DNA from: Marinobacter sp. es.042
Lineage (GTDB): Bacteria; Pseudomonadota; Gammaproteobacteria; Pseudomonadales; Oleiphilaceae
Length of the DNA: 64,000 nucleotides
Assembly (NCBI RefSeq): GCF_900188315.1
Contig: NZ_LT897781.1
Span: 2,728,001-2,792,000 of the forward strand
Reading direction: 5' to 3'
Part shown: positions 49,313-57,662 of the stretch, piece by piece
Layout: every line of letters starts with the position of its first letter
Position numbering within the stretch: the stretch's first letter is position 1
Translations under genes and position numbers: made by a program
The notes under the pieces: generated by a model
What the model saw: only the letters and a program-made list of their open reading frames with translations
Told to the model about the DNA's origin: nothing
Databases searched by the model: none

Positions 49313-51028
49313 ATGCCTGAATCCGGCACCAAGTCACTTCGCAAAACCCTGCGGTTCTGGGGCTGGGGCTATGCGGACGAGGATCTGCACCCGGACGAAC
49401 ATGCCATGATCGAAACGATCACGAGAATGTTTGTACCGGAAGGTCTGGTGGAGATTGAGCCACCAGCGGTTGAAGACTTCGAGCTTCCCGCATCCCGATT
49501 ACCAACGATTCCCGGGCACCTGTCAGACATTATTTCCACGACGTCCTACGACCGTCTGGTGCACAGCTACGGAAAGTCCTACGCCGATATGGCCCGGATG
49601 CTGATGCGGCAAGTGCATAATCCGCCCGACGCCGTTGCCTTTCCCAAAACCGAAAACGACATCCAGCAACTGTTCAGTTATGCGGCCGCAAACAACGTTG
49701 CACTCATCCCCTTTGGTGGCGGCACCAGCGTCTGTGGCGGCGTGGAGCCCGATGTTGGCGACAGCTACCGGGCGACCATCAGCGTTGATATGGAGAACCT
49801 GGACCGGATTCTGGAGATTGATCCGGTCAGCCGCCGTGCACGGATTCAGGCTGGTATCAAAGGCCCGGATCTTGAGCGGCAGCTAAAACAGCACGGACTG
49901 ACGCTGCGCCATTATCCGCAGAGCTTTCCGTTTGTGAGCCTGGGAGGCATGCTCGCCACACGGGCTGGCGGGCACTTTGCGACGGTCTACACCCACATTG
50001 AAGACATGGTGGAAGCAACCAGGCTGATCACGCCCAAAGGCATTATCGAGACCCGGGCCTTGCCCGGCTCAGGCGCCGGTCCTTCGGCAGATCGCATGAT
50101 CTGTGGTTCGGAGGGCACCCTGGGCATCATTACCGAGGCAACCATGCGACTGCAGCACCGTCCCACCTGGAGAGCCACGGCCTCCGTGCGGTTTGACAGT
50201 TTTATGAAAGGCGTCGATGCGGTCCGGCAGATTGCGCAATCGGGCTTGTTTCCGTCGAACTGCCGCCTGCTGGATGAAGCCGAAGTGATCATCAACCGGA
50301 TTGCTGACAGGCCTTGCGCCGTCCTGGTTCTTGGCTTCGAATCCGCAGACCATCCCCAAGACCAGAAAATCGAAAGGGCCGTTGCTATTGCCGAAGAGCA
50401 TGGCGGCATTCTGCAGAAAGATGGTATTTCCTATAACCCGGATCACTCAGAGAAAGGGGCCAGCGAGGCCGAGTCGTGGCGTAATGCCTTTATTCGCATG
50501 CCCTACTGGCGTAACCGCCTGACGGCCATGGGCATGATTGCCGACACCTTCGAAACCGCGATCACCTGGGACAAGTTCCCGGACTTCTACAAGGCGGTAA
50601 AATCCACCATGGAGACCGCGCTTCGTGAGATCACGCAACGTCCGTTTTCATTTTCCTGCCGCTTTACTCACGTTTACCCGGACGGTCCCGCACCCTATTT
50701 CACTTTTTATTGCGTGGGCGACACCACCGGCGATCTGGGCAAAGCCCTGCAAAAGTGGAAACAGCTCAAACGCATTTCCATGGAAGTGCTGGCCGAGCAA
50801 GGCGCTACCGTCACCCATCACCACGCCGTTGGCCGGGATCATCGCTTTGGCTATGAGAAGCAGACATCACCGCTGTTTCGTCAGACCCTGGCGGCGGGCA
50901 AGCACTTCCTGGATCCTCAGGGCATCCTGAATCCGGGTGCACTGATCGACCCGCAGGACAAAGACGTTGGTATCGGGGGGGTGTTATCAGATCAGGGCAG
51001 CTCTCTCAGTCTTGACGCACACCGTTGA
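49313..51028 (+). CDS. AGPS-like FAD-binding oxidoreductase
   Basis: The 571-residue flavoprotein has a PCMH-type FAD domain (PFGGGTSVCGGVEPDVGD, SLGGMLATRAGGHFATVYT, ICGSEGTLGIITEATMRL) and a C-terminal FAD-linked oxidase domain with THHHAVGRDHRFGYEKQTS. It ends at GKHFLDPQGILNPGALI. The His-rich loop and overall order resemble alkyldihydroxyacetonephosphate synthase, which makes ether lipid precursors; bacterial homologues may instead be D-lactate/glycolate-type oxidases. The ATG at 49313 has a GGAG site; an ATG four codons earlier is possible. Its 3' end overlaps the convergent transporter gene by 23 bp. The substrate is not determined. Confidence 0.82.
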   Translation: MPESGTKSLRKTLRFWGWGYADEDLHPDEHAMIETITRMFVPEGLVEIEPPAVEDFELPASRLPTIPGHLSDIISTTSYDRLVHSYGKSYADMARMLMRQVHNPPDAVAFPKTENDIQQLFSYAAANNVALIPFGGGTSVCGGVEPDVGDSYRATISVDMENLDRILEIDPVSRRARIQAGIKGPDLERQLKQHGLTLRHYPQSFPFVSLGGMLATRAGGHFATVYTHIEDMVEATRLITPKGIIETRALPGSGAGPSADRMICGSEGTLGIITEATMRLQHRPTWRATASVRFDSFMKGVDAVRQIAQSGLFPSNCRLLDEAEVIINRIADRPCAVLVLGFESADHPQDQKIERAVAIAEEHGGILQKDGISYNPDHSEKGASEAESWRNAFIRMPYWRNRLTAMGMIADTFETAITWDKFPDFYKAVKSTMETALREITQRPFSFSCRFTHVYPDGPAPYFTFYCVGDTTGDLGKALQKWKQLKRISMEVLAEQGATVTHHHAVGRDHRFGYEKQTSPLFRQTLAAGKHFLDPQGILNPGALIDPQDKDVGIGGVLSDQGSSLSLDAHR

Positions 51029-52136
51029 AACGTCCCCGCAACCAGGCAGTCCGGAACGTCTCCGTCGCCACCCCGGCCAGGAATCCGAAAAACGGGTCGA
51101 CCCAGAACGTAATCAGTGCGGTGATTCCGATCACCGGCCAGCAGGATGGTTTGGCGGTCCAGAGACGCCTGGTAAGGCCAAGCTCGACAGCTGCGACCAT
51201 GAGCAGGGCGCCGAGACCGGCCGCGGGTACAGCGGCGATAAACGACAGCCCGCCGGGTACGATTGCCACCAGAAGCAAACCCACGCCCAGCAGGACCGGC
51301 GCAAGACCCGTGCGGGCACCGAAGCGATAGTGTGCCGCAACACCGCCAGCGCCATGACACATGGGCAAGGCACCGAACGGAACCAGGCACAGGTTGGCCA
51401 GGCCGGTTGTAACGGAAAGACGCGCAGGCGAGACCCGGGACTGGTCGCCGAAATAATCCCCGACCACCAGGGCCGTCAGAACGATCGCGTTGGTGATGGT
51501 CAGCGCCAGTTGTGGCAGCACCAGGATGGAAAATCCCTGCTGCCATTCATCCATTGAGGGCAGCTCCGGCATCGAGAAAATCGCCGGATCGGCCGGTAGC
51601 GGTAGCCCGGGGGAGCCCAGCAACGCCCCGAGAGCCATCGCCATGGCAAGACCAAGCAATGCCGCAGGCCAACTGGGGAAAAGTTTCAGGGTGACGGCCA
51701 GCAACGCAAGGACCAGGAGACCCAACGGCAAAGAGGTGGTCATCAGTTCCAGGCCCATGCTGGCCAACAACAACCCCAGCCCCAACTGCAGACCGCTCAA
51801 CACCGATCCCGGAACCAGGCGTGCAGCCCGGTTGATCCACCCGGTTGAACCCAAAATCAGAAGAATCGCGCCGATCAGAACACCACTGGCAACCAGGCTC
51901 TGGGCGCTGACCTGGGTGGTGAGAAGAAGCGCGGCCACCGCTTTCATGGGTTGCACAGGAACCGGCAGACGATAATACAGCCCGGTGGCGATATAGAATA
52001 GGGCAAATCCCAGCAGAACCGGTACCGGCGCCAGCCCGGCTACGCCAATGGCACCGAGGCTCAGTGGCAACAGGGTACCAATGTCACCCAAAGCGCCACT
52101 GAACTCTTTGACCGTTCTGTTTCCGATTGACCCCAT
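51006..52136 (-). CDS. MOT1-type sulfate/molybdate transporter
   Basis: The 376-residue protein has about ten membrane helices and the two MOT1 signatures: ELSG-like EFSGALGDIGTLLPLSLGAI near the N-terminus and PVQPMKAVAA near residue 62. It also has GDYFGDQSRVSPARLSVTTG and PMCHGAGGVAAHYRFGARTG. MOT1 proteins import molybdate with high affinity. It lies 38 bp after an HTH/periplasmic-binding-like regulator on the same strand and next to a tungstate ABC importer and cofactor genes, which supports molybdate (or tungstate) as substrate. Its 3' end overlaps the AGPS-like gene. Confidence 0.85.
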   Translation of the reverse strand: MGSIGNRTVKEFSGALGDIGTLLPLSLGAIGVAGLAPVPVLLGFALFYIATGLYYRLPVPVQPMKAVAALLLTTQVSAQSLVASGVLIGAILLILGSTGWINRAARLVPGSVLSGLQLGLGLLLASMGLELMTTSLPLGLLVLALLAVTLKLFPSWPAALLGLAMAMALGALLGSPGLPLPADPAIFSMPELPSMDEWQQGFSILVLPQLALTITNAIVLTALVVGDYFGDQSRVSPARLSVTTGLANLCLVPFGALPMCHGAGGVAAHYRFGARTGLAPVLLGVGLLLVAIVPGGLSFIAAVPAAGLGALLMVAAVELGLTRRLWTAKPSCWPVIGITALITFWVDPFFGFLAGVATETFRTAWLRGRFNGVRQD

Positions 52137-52174
52137 GCAGGCCCCTGCTTGATCTGCCTGTTTATTATTTTTGC

Positions 52175-53059
52175 TCAGGCGTTGTACACAACGTTTCCAA
52201 GCTCACTGATATTATAACCACCCAATGCCTCCGCTCGCTGAACAAATCGTTCACTGCGGGCAAAAGCCAGCAATCGCTGCATGGCGGGTTCGAAGTAATG
52301 GCGCCGGCGCATGGCCAGGTCAAAATGCTCCTGCTGCAGCGGTATAAACGCCAGGCCCTGGCGCCTTGCCGCCGCTTCTATACCTATGCCCACGTCCGCC
52401 TCCCCCTGGCGAATGGCGAGGGCCAGATCATCCTCGCTGAGTGAAGGATGCTCGGCCCAGATCAGCTCACTGCTCTCGATACGATGACGGGCAAGCAGGC
52501 TCTGCAACAGATGACTGACGCCGGCATCCGGCTGTCGATGGGCGAGGCGAAGGCCGGGCCGTCCGATATCCACCAGTTGTGTCAGCTTGTGAGGATTGTC
52601 CGGCGCCAGGAGCAGGCCCTGCTGGCGCTTGGCCCAACGAATCAGCACCAGGTCTCGCATCCCGGTCAAACCCAGGGTTGCCGGATCGTTATAACGCTCG
52701 CTCTCGGCGTGCCAGATATGCATACCCGCGAGCATGGCCCGGCCATCGACCAGCCGCTGCACCCCATCACCGCTTCCCTGGCACAACATGGCCAGCTCTG
52801 CGTTGCTCTCCTTCACCGCCCATTCGAGCAGCGGATCCTGACTACCCACCAGCACCGGCGGGGTTGGTGCACTGATCGCGTCGTCCCCTTCCAGATGGTT
52901 CATCAGCCACAAATCAATACGCTGGCGCGGGAACAATAGCTTTCCGGTAATTCGCACACAGGGAATGACACCCTGGCTGACCAGATCGTAGACCTTGCGT
53001 TCTTTCAGGCGCAGATACTCGGCGGCCTCGGCCGTAGTGAGATAGGCGGGAAGGGACAT
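52175..53059 (-). CDS. HTH regulator fused to a periplasmic-binding-protein-like domain
   Basis: The 294-residue protein begins with an excisionase/MerR-like helix-turn-helix (LTTAEAAEYLRLKERKVYDL, then GVIPCVRITGKLLFPRQRID). It continues with a substrate-binding-like domain of about 210 residues (VLVGSQDPLLEWAVKESNAE, GMRDLVLIRWAKRQQGLLL, GEADVGIGIEAAARRQGLAF). Fusions of this type are one-component sensors of oxyanions or cofactors; located between MOT1 and tupBCA, it probably senses molybdate or tungstate. The ATG at 53059 has a GGAG site. It is divergent from tupB, with a weak GCGT-N8-ACGC dyad at 53132-53147 in between. Confidence 0.82.
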   Translation of the reverse strand: MSLPAYLTTAEAAEYLRLKERKVYDLVSQGVIPCVRITGKLLFPRQRIDLWLMNHLEGDDAISAPTPPVLVGSQDPLLEWAVKESNAELAMLCQGSGDGVQRLVDGRAMLAGMHIWHAESERYNDPATLGLTGMRDLVLIRWAKRQQGLLLAPDNPHKLTQLVDIGRPGLRLAHRQPDAGVSHLLQSLLARHRIESSELIWAEHPSLSEDDLALAIRQGEADVGIGIEAAARRQGLAFIPLQQEHFDLAMRRRHYFEPAMQRLLAFARSERFVQRAEALGGYNISELGNVVYNA

Positions 53060-53177
53060 CGGTTTCTCCGGCGGATCGGGCACAAGCACCAGACTGTTTT
53101 TGGCTGCATATTTTTCAACAGGCTGTGCAAAGCGTAGTTAAAAACGCCACGATGCTCAACATTAAGGAGACGCTGCT

Positions 53178-53876
53178 GTGGAAGATAATGCGTTTTACGT
53201 AGCGCTGTCGCTACTGGTGAATCTCGACGCCTCGCTGTACCAGATCGTGGTGCTTTCGCTGCAGGTTTCGCTTCTGGCAGTCCTGATAGCGGCAACCCTG
53301 GGTTTTCCGCTCGGTGCGGCAGTCGCGCTATGGCAGTTCCCCGGGCGCGGCGGGGTGATTGTGGCGCTGAATGCGCTCATGGGACTACCTCCGGTTGTGG
53401 CCGGGCTCGGCGTTTACCTACTGCTGTCTCGGGCCGGGCCTCTCGGGGAGCTGGGGCTTCTGTTCACGCCCGGCGCCATGGTGATTGCGCAGGTGATTCT
53501 GGTATTGCCCATTCTCGCTGCGCTTTCCCGGCAAAAAGTGGAGGAGTTGCTTGGTGAATACCGGGAACAGTTTGTCTCTCTGGGCATGTCCAGGGCGCGC
53601 ATGATGCCCACCCTGCTGTGGGATGCCCGCTTCGCTTTGCTGACCGTTCTGCTCGCAGGATTCGGGCGGGCCAGCGCCGAAGTAGGCGCCGTGATGATGG
53701 TTGGCGGCAACATTGATGGTGTAACGCGGGTCATGACCACAGCCATCGTGCTGGAAACAAGCAAGGGCGCCCTGCCCCTGGCGTTGGGTCTGGGCATTGT
53801 GCTCCTGACTCTGGTTATGGCCATCAACGCAACGGCCTACATTCTGAGTGAAATGGCAAAAAGGCGCATGGGATGA
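53178..53876 (+). CDS. tupB: Tungstate ABC transporter permease TupB
   Basis: The 232-residue protein has five or six membrane helices (LYQIVVLSLQVSLLAVLIAA onward) and the ABC permease EAA-type loop (EYREQFVSLGMSRARMMPTL, then the GRASAEVGAVMMVGGN segment typical of TupB/WtpB permeases). It passes the oxyanion captured by TupA through the inner membrane. The start is GTG with an AGGAG site. ATGA overlap with tupC. Gene order B-C-A differs from the usual A-B-C. Confidence 0.9.
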   Translation: MEDNAFYVALSLLVNLDASLYQIVVLSLQVSLLAVLIAATLGFPLGAAVALWQFPGRGGVIVALNALMGLPPVVAGLGVYLLLSRAGPLGELGLLFTPGAMVIAQVILVLPILAALSRQKVEELLGEYREQFVSLGMSRARMMPTLLWDARFALLTVLLAGFGRASAEVGAVMMVGGNIDGVTRVMTTAIVLETSKGALPLALGLGIVLLTLVMAINATAYILSEMAKRRMG

Positions 53877-54616
53877 CTTCGTTGAACGTGCCTCTCAACA
53901 ATTCGATCGAGCTCAGCGCACCACCTTCGCTGCGTTTTGAAAACGTTGAGTTCAACCCGCTCGGACACCAGCTTTTTGGTCCTTGCTCGTTCACGCTTGA
54001 TGGCCCCGGGCCCACTCTGGTAATGGGCCCCAATGGCGCCGGCAAGAGCCTTATGCTGCGACTGGCGCACGGCCTGCTCACACCAACGGAGGGCGCCGTG
54101 AGCTGGTCAGGCGCCAGTGCGCCCCGCCAGGCCATGGTTTTCCAGACGCCAATCCTTTTACGCCGTTCGGCGCTGGCCAACCTCAGGCACGCACTGGCGG
54201 TCAACAACGTGCCACGCAAGCTGCGCACAGAGCTGGCTCTCGAAGCCCTGGCCCGGTTTGGTCTCTCCTCCTGCGCCGACACGCCTGCGCGGGTGCTGTC
54301 CGGCGGGGAGAAGCAACGCCTGGCACTGGCACGTGCCTGGTCGCTTTCACCGGCAGTGCTGTTTCTGGATGAACCCACCTCCGCACTGGACCCCGCTGCG
54401 ATAAAGGCCGTGGAAACCGCCGTTAAAGAATTTCACGCCCGGGGCACACGCATTGTGATGACAACCCATGACCTGCACCAGGCCAGGCGACTTGCCGGCG
54501 ACGTGCTGTTCCTCTCTGGTGGCCAGGTACAGGAGCACACGCCTGCAGACGTGTTTTTCGAAACGCCGGTTTCACGCCAGGCACAAGCTTTTATTTCCGG
54601 TGAACTTGTCGCCTGA
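53873..54616 (+). CDS. tupC: Tungstate ABC transporter ATPase TupC
   Basis: The 247-residue ATPase has Walker A in VMGPNGAGKSLMLRLAHGLL, the Q-loop QAMVFQTPILLRRSALANLR, signature VLSGGEKQRLALARAWSL and Walker B AVLFLDEPTSALDP with a switch His in MTTHDLHQARRL. No C-terminal TOBE regulatory domain is present, unlike ModC. It powers uptake with TupB and TupA. The 4-bp overlap with tupB shows coupling. Confidence 0.9.
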   Translation: MTSLNVPLNNSIELSAPPSLRFENVEFNPLGHQLFGPCSFTLDGPGPTLVMGPNGAGKSLMLRLAHGLLTPTEGAVSWSGASAPRQAMVFQTPILLRRSALANLRHALAVNNVPRKLRTELALEALARFGLSSCADTPARVLSGGEKQRLALARAWSLSPAVLFLDEPTSALDPAAIKAVETAVKEFHARGTRIVMTTHDLHQARRLAGDVLFLSGGQVQEHTPADVFFETPVSRQAQAFISGELVA

Positions 54617-54685
54617 TGCACCACCATAAAAACCCATCAATCCAATGCTCACCCGATGAACGAAACCCAAGATGGAGATAACAAG

Positions 54686-55492
54686 ATGAAAAAGACCCTG
54701 AATCTGGTTCTTGCAGCCGTCACTACCATGGGCCTCGCCTTCAGCGCCCACGCCGAAGATTACATAACGCTGGCCTCGACAACCTCAACCGAGAACTCGG
54801 GGCTATTTAATTCGATCCTGCCAAAGTTCGAGGACGCCACTGGCATCGAAGTGCGCGTTGTCGCCGTTGGTACCGGCCAGGCCTTCGAAATCGCCCGCCG
54901 TGGCGATGCCGACAGCCTTCTGGTGCACGACACCGCCGGCGAAAAACGTTTTGTGGAGAACGGCTACGCCACAGAGCGGGCCGACGTGATGTACAACGAC
55001 TTTGTGTTGATTGGCCCTGCCGATGATCCGGCCAACATCAGCGAAGCGAAAACCGCCGCTGAAGCGCTGTTTGCCATTGCTGAAGCAGAGGCACCGTTTG
55101 CCTCTCGTGGTGACGACAGTGGCACCAACCGTGCAGAACTTCGCCTGTGGGAAAGTGCCGGTGTTGAACCGGGCGGCAGCTGGTATCGTGAACTGGGCAG
55201 CGGCATGGGCCCCACGCTCAACACTGCAGCCGCCATGGATGCCTATGTGATGTCAGACCGCGCAACCTGGGTCGCGTTTGAAAACCGCCAGAACCTGAAG
55301 CTGCTCTTCGAAGGTGACAAAGTGCTGTTCAATCAGTACGGCAGCCTGCTGCTTTCTGAAGAGAAGCACCCGCATCTCAAGCATGAGATGGCTGCAAAAT
55401 GGCACAACTGGCTGCTTTCCGACGACGGACAAAAGGCAATTGCCGACTTCAAGGTAGACGGACAGCAACTGTTCTTCCCGAACGCCCAGTAA
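54686..55492 (+). CDS. tupA: Tungstate-binding periplasmic protein TupA
   Basis: The 268-residue protein has a signal peptide (KKTLNLVLAAVTTMGLAFSA, cleaved at HAED). The oxyanion-binding segment LASTTSTENSGLFNSILPKF carries the TTTS(T)xNSG motif of TupA, followed by VVAVGTGQAFEIARRGDADS and FASRGDDSGTN. TupA binds tungstate more tightly than molybdate. I set the start at 54686 because of a GGAG site and the signal peptide. A strong terminator follows. Nearby cofactor genes imply supply to a Mo/W-dependent formate dehydrogenase. Confidence 0.92.
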   Translation: MKKTLNLVLAAVTTMGLAFSAHAEDYITLASTTSTENSGLFNSILPKFEDATGIEVRVVAVGTGQAFEIARRGDADSLLVHDTAGEKRFVENGYATERADVMYNDFVLIGPADDPANISEAKTAAEALFAIAEAEAPFASRGDDSGTNRAELRLWESAGVEPGGSWYRELGSGMGPTLNTAAAMDAYVMSDRATWVAFENRQNLKLLFEGDKVLFNQYGSLLLSEEKHPHLKHEMAAKWHNWLLSDDGQKAIADFKVDGQQLFFPNAQ

Positions 55493-55540
55493 GACAAAAC
55501 GGGCAAAGTTTTAAGGCCCCCGGCCTGACCCGGTTTTACC

Positions 55541-55579
55541 CCAATAAAAAACCCCGGCCATGCCGGGGTTTTTTATTGG
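55541..55579. terminator. Strong bidirectional terminator after tupA
   Basis: A perfect 18-bp inverted repeat with a 3-nt CAT loop has the GC core CCCCGGC/GCCGGGG flanked by A and T tracts. It reads as a rho-independent terminator on both strands and separates tupBCA from fdhD. Confidence 0.93.
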
Positions 55580-55678
55580 CTGAAAGCAGCTGTTTTTCCA
55601 GAATGCCAAATAAGCTAATCTCTGCCCATCTCCGTACAACTTCCACTCTGCGGCATTCATGAAACGGCTATAACAAAA

Positions 55679-56548
55679 ATGACGATTGATCCCATACTTC
55701 CCGATCCCACGGATCCCCGGCTTTCCCGGCCGGTAGAAGGTGTTGACGAAAACGGCGAGGCCAAATCGATCAGCGTGATCGAAGAGCGCCCACTGACCAT
55801 CTACCTGAACAGCCAGGAGATCGTCACGGCGATGACCATTGGCGATCACCCCGAGTACCTGGCCCTCGGCTTCCTGCTCAACCAGGGCATGCTCAAAGAA
55901 ACCGATGAGGTCACCGGGATCGATTTTGATGAGGAACTTGAGGTTGCCGTGGTTCGAACCTCCAGCGTTACTGATGTTGAGGACAAGCTGGAAAAGAAAA
56001 CCCGTACCTCCGGATGCGCGGTGGGCACGGTCTTTGGCGACATGATGGCCGGACTGGAAGGGCTATCTTTGCCAGACACCCCGGTACACACCAGCACCTT
56101 TTACGACCTTTCCTACCAGATCAACCACACACCTAGCCTGTACATGGAGACCGGCGCCATCCACGGTACCGCGCTGTGCCAGGGCCAGAAAATCCTGGCC
56201 TATATGGAGGATGTCGGGCGCCACAATGCCGTGGACAAGATTGCCGGCTGGATGCACCTGAACAATATTTCTGCGGCCGATAAAGTGCTGTACACCACCG
56301 GGCGACTCACTTCGGAAATGGTGATCAAGACATCGCTCATGGGCATTCCCACTCTGATCAGCCGCTCCGGCTTTACTGCCTGGGGCGTCGACATTGCCCG
56401 GCAAGTCCGGCTGACCCTGATCGGGCGGATGCGAGGCAAGAAATTCACCTGTCTGAGCGGCCAACACCGCTTGGTGTTCGATCAGGACCTCTCGCAGGTT
56501 CCCGATGAAGACAAAAAGCTGCGTCGAAAAGGGGCTCGGCATGATTGA
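55679..56548 (+). CDS. fdhD: Formate dehydrogenase accessory sulfurtransferase FdhD
   Basis: The 289-residue protein has ERPLTIYLNSQEIVTAMTIG, the HPEYLALGFLLNQGML segment, the cysteine loop RTSGCAVGTVFGDM and the GRHNAVDKIAGWM motif of FdhD, plus VIKTSLMGIPTLISRSGFTA. FdhD passes sulfur from IscS to the bis-MGD cofactor of formate dehydrogenase. E. coli FdhD has a CxxC loop; only one Cys is present here, which is common in other FdhD proteins. A mobA gene follows after 12 bp. Confidence 0.94.
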   Translation: MTIDPILPDPTDPRLSRPVEGVDENGEAKSISVIEERPLTIYLNSQEIVTAMTIGDHPEYLALGFLLNQGMLKETDEVTGIDFDEELEVAVVRTSSVTDVEDKLEKKTRTSGCAVGTVFGDMMAGLEGLSLPDTPVHTSTFYDLSYQINHTPSLYMETGAIHGTALCQGQKILAYMEDVGRHNAVDKIAGWMHLNNISAADKVLYTTGRLTSEMVIKTSLMGIPTLISRSGFTAWGVDIARQVRLTLIGRMRGKKFTCLSGQHRLVFDQDLSQVPDEDKKLRRKGARHD

Positions 56549-56560
56549 CGGAGGCACGGC

Positions 56561-57148
56561 GTGACCGATTGCGCAGTCATCCTGGCCGGCGGCCAGGCAA
56601 ACCGAATGGGCGGCGGCGACAAAGGCCGGCTTATGCTCGGCGACCAGTCATTGATCCAGCGGGTTATTGAGCGAATCACGCCGCAGGTCGACGCGGTGGT
56701 ACTGAATGCCAACGGCGATATACATCGGTTTGACGATCTGGGTTTGCCAGTGGTCGCAGACTCCATCGAGGGCTTTCCCGGCCCGCTGGCCGGTGTTCTC
56801 GCCGGCATGGACTGGGCGGCCGAGCAAGGCCATGACTGGCTGATCAGCGTTGCCGCGGACACCCCCTCCTTTCCCCGGGACCTGGCCGCACGACTGGCCG
56901 GACATGATACCCCGGTGGTACTGGCAGCCACGCCGGACCCCGAGCGGGGCCGACTGCCACAACCAACGTTTGGTCGCTGGCAGGTATCCTTGCGCCACAA
57001 CCTCCGGGGGGCCCTGAACGATGGGGTTCGCAAGATCCGCCAGTGGACTCAAGCCCAGGGCGAAACCCTGGTGGTGTTCAACGAAGGCGACTTTTTCAAC
57101 ATCAATACGCCGGAAGATCTGGCCTGGGCGGAGCAGAACCTGAAGTGA
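56561..57148 (+). CDS. mobA: Molybdenum cofactor guanylyltransferase MobA
   Basis: The 195-residue protein has the nucleotidyltransferase signature AVILAGGQANRMGGGDKGRL, then GPLAGVLAGMDWAAEQG, the metal-binding SVAADTPSFPRDL and FFNINTPEDL. MobA joins GMP to molybdopterin to make MGD, the form used by formate dehydrogenase. The start is GTG after a GGAGG site. It overlaps mobB by 4 bp (GTGA). Confidence 0.94.
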   Translation: MTDCAVILAGGQANRMGGGDKGRLMLGDQSLIQRVIERITPQVDAVVLNANGDIHRFDDLGLPVVADSIEGFPGPLAGVLAGMDWAAEQGHDWLISVAADTPSFPRDLAARLAGHDTPVVLAATPDPERGRLPQPTFGRWQVSLRHNLRGALNDGVRKIRQWTQAQGETLVVFNEGDFFNINTPEDLAWAEQNLK

Positions 57149-57636
57149 ACGTTATCGGCATTGTAGGTTGGAAAAACTCGGGAAAGACCACCCTGGCCTC
57201 GGCCCTGATTCGTGAGCTGTCCAGCCGGGGGTTAACGGTCAATTCGATCAAGCACGCCCACCACATGGTGGATGTGGACCAACCCGGAACAGACAGCTAC
57301 AAGCATCGTGACGCCGGCGCCCGAGAGGTCATCCTCGCTGGCGGTCAGCGCTTCGCCATCATGCACGAACTCCGGGGAGCGGCGGAGCCGACGCTGGATG
57401 AATTGCTGGCACGACTAAGCCCCTGTGACTGGGTCGTGGTGGAGGGATTCAAAACCCACACCCACGCCAAGATTGAAGTGCATAGACGAGAGGGTTCGAG
57501 GTCACCGCTGTTCAACGAGGACCCGAGCATTGTTGCTGTGGCGTCGGACTACGCTACCGAATTCTCGGGCCCGGTTTTCGACATAAACGACATTCCCGCC
57601 ATCGCTGATTTTATTCTGAACCGCAAGCAAGCCTGA
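57145..57636 (+). CDS. mobB: Molybdopterin-guanine dinucleotide biosynthesis protein MobB
   Basis: The 163-residue GTP-binding protein starts at a GTG overlapping the mobA stop. It has the P-loop GIVGWKNSGKTTLASALIRE, the INSIKHAHH segment (VNSIKHAHHMVDVDQPGTDS), GGQRFAIMHELRG and WVVVEGFKTH, all typical of MobB. It assists MobA in MGD formation. The open frame extends further upstream inside mobA, but that part has no homology. It is followed by moeA after 26 bp. Confidence 0.93.
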   Translation: MNVIGIVGWKNSGKTTLASALIRELSSRGLTVNSIKHAHHMVDVDQPGTDSYKHRDAGAREVILAGGQRFAIMHELRGAAEPTLDELLARLSPCDWVVVEGFKTHTHAKIEVHRREGSRSPLFNEDPSIVAVASDYATEFSGPVFDINDIPAIADFILNRKQA

Positions 57637-57662
57637 ACAGCATAACCAGGAGCCGAAGATCC

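Noticed and set aside
57043-57144. Upstream extension of mobB into mobA
   Set aside because: The extra 34 residues are an out-of-frame read of mobA. MobB homology begins at the GTG that overlaps the mobA stop.
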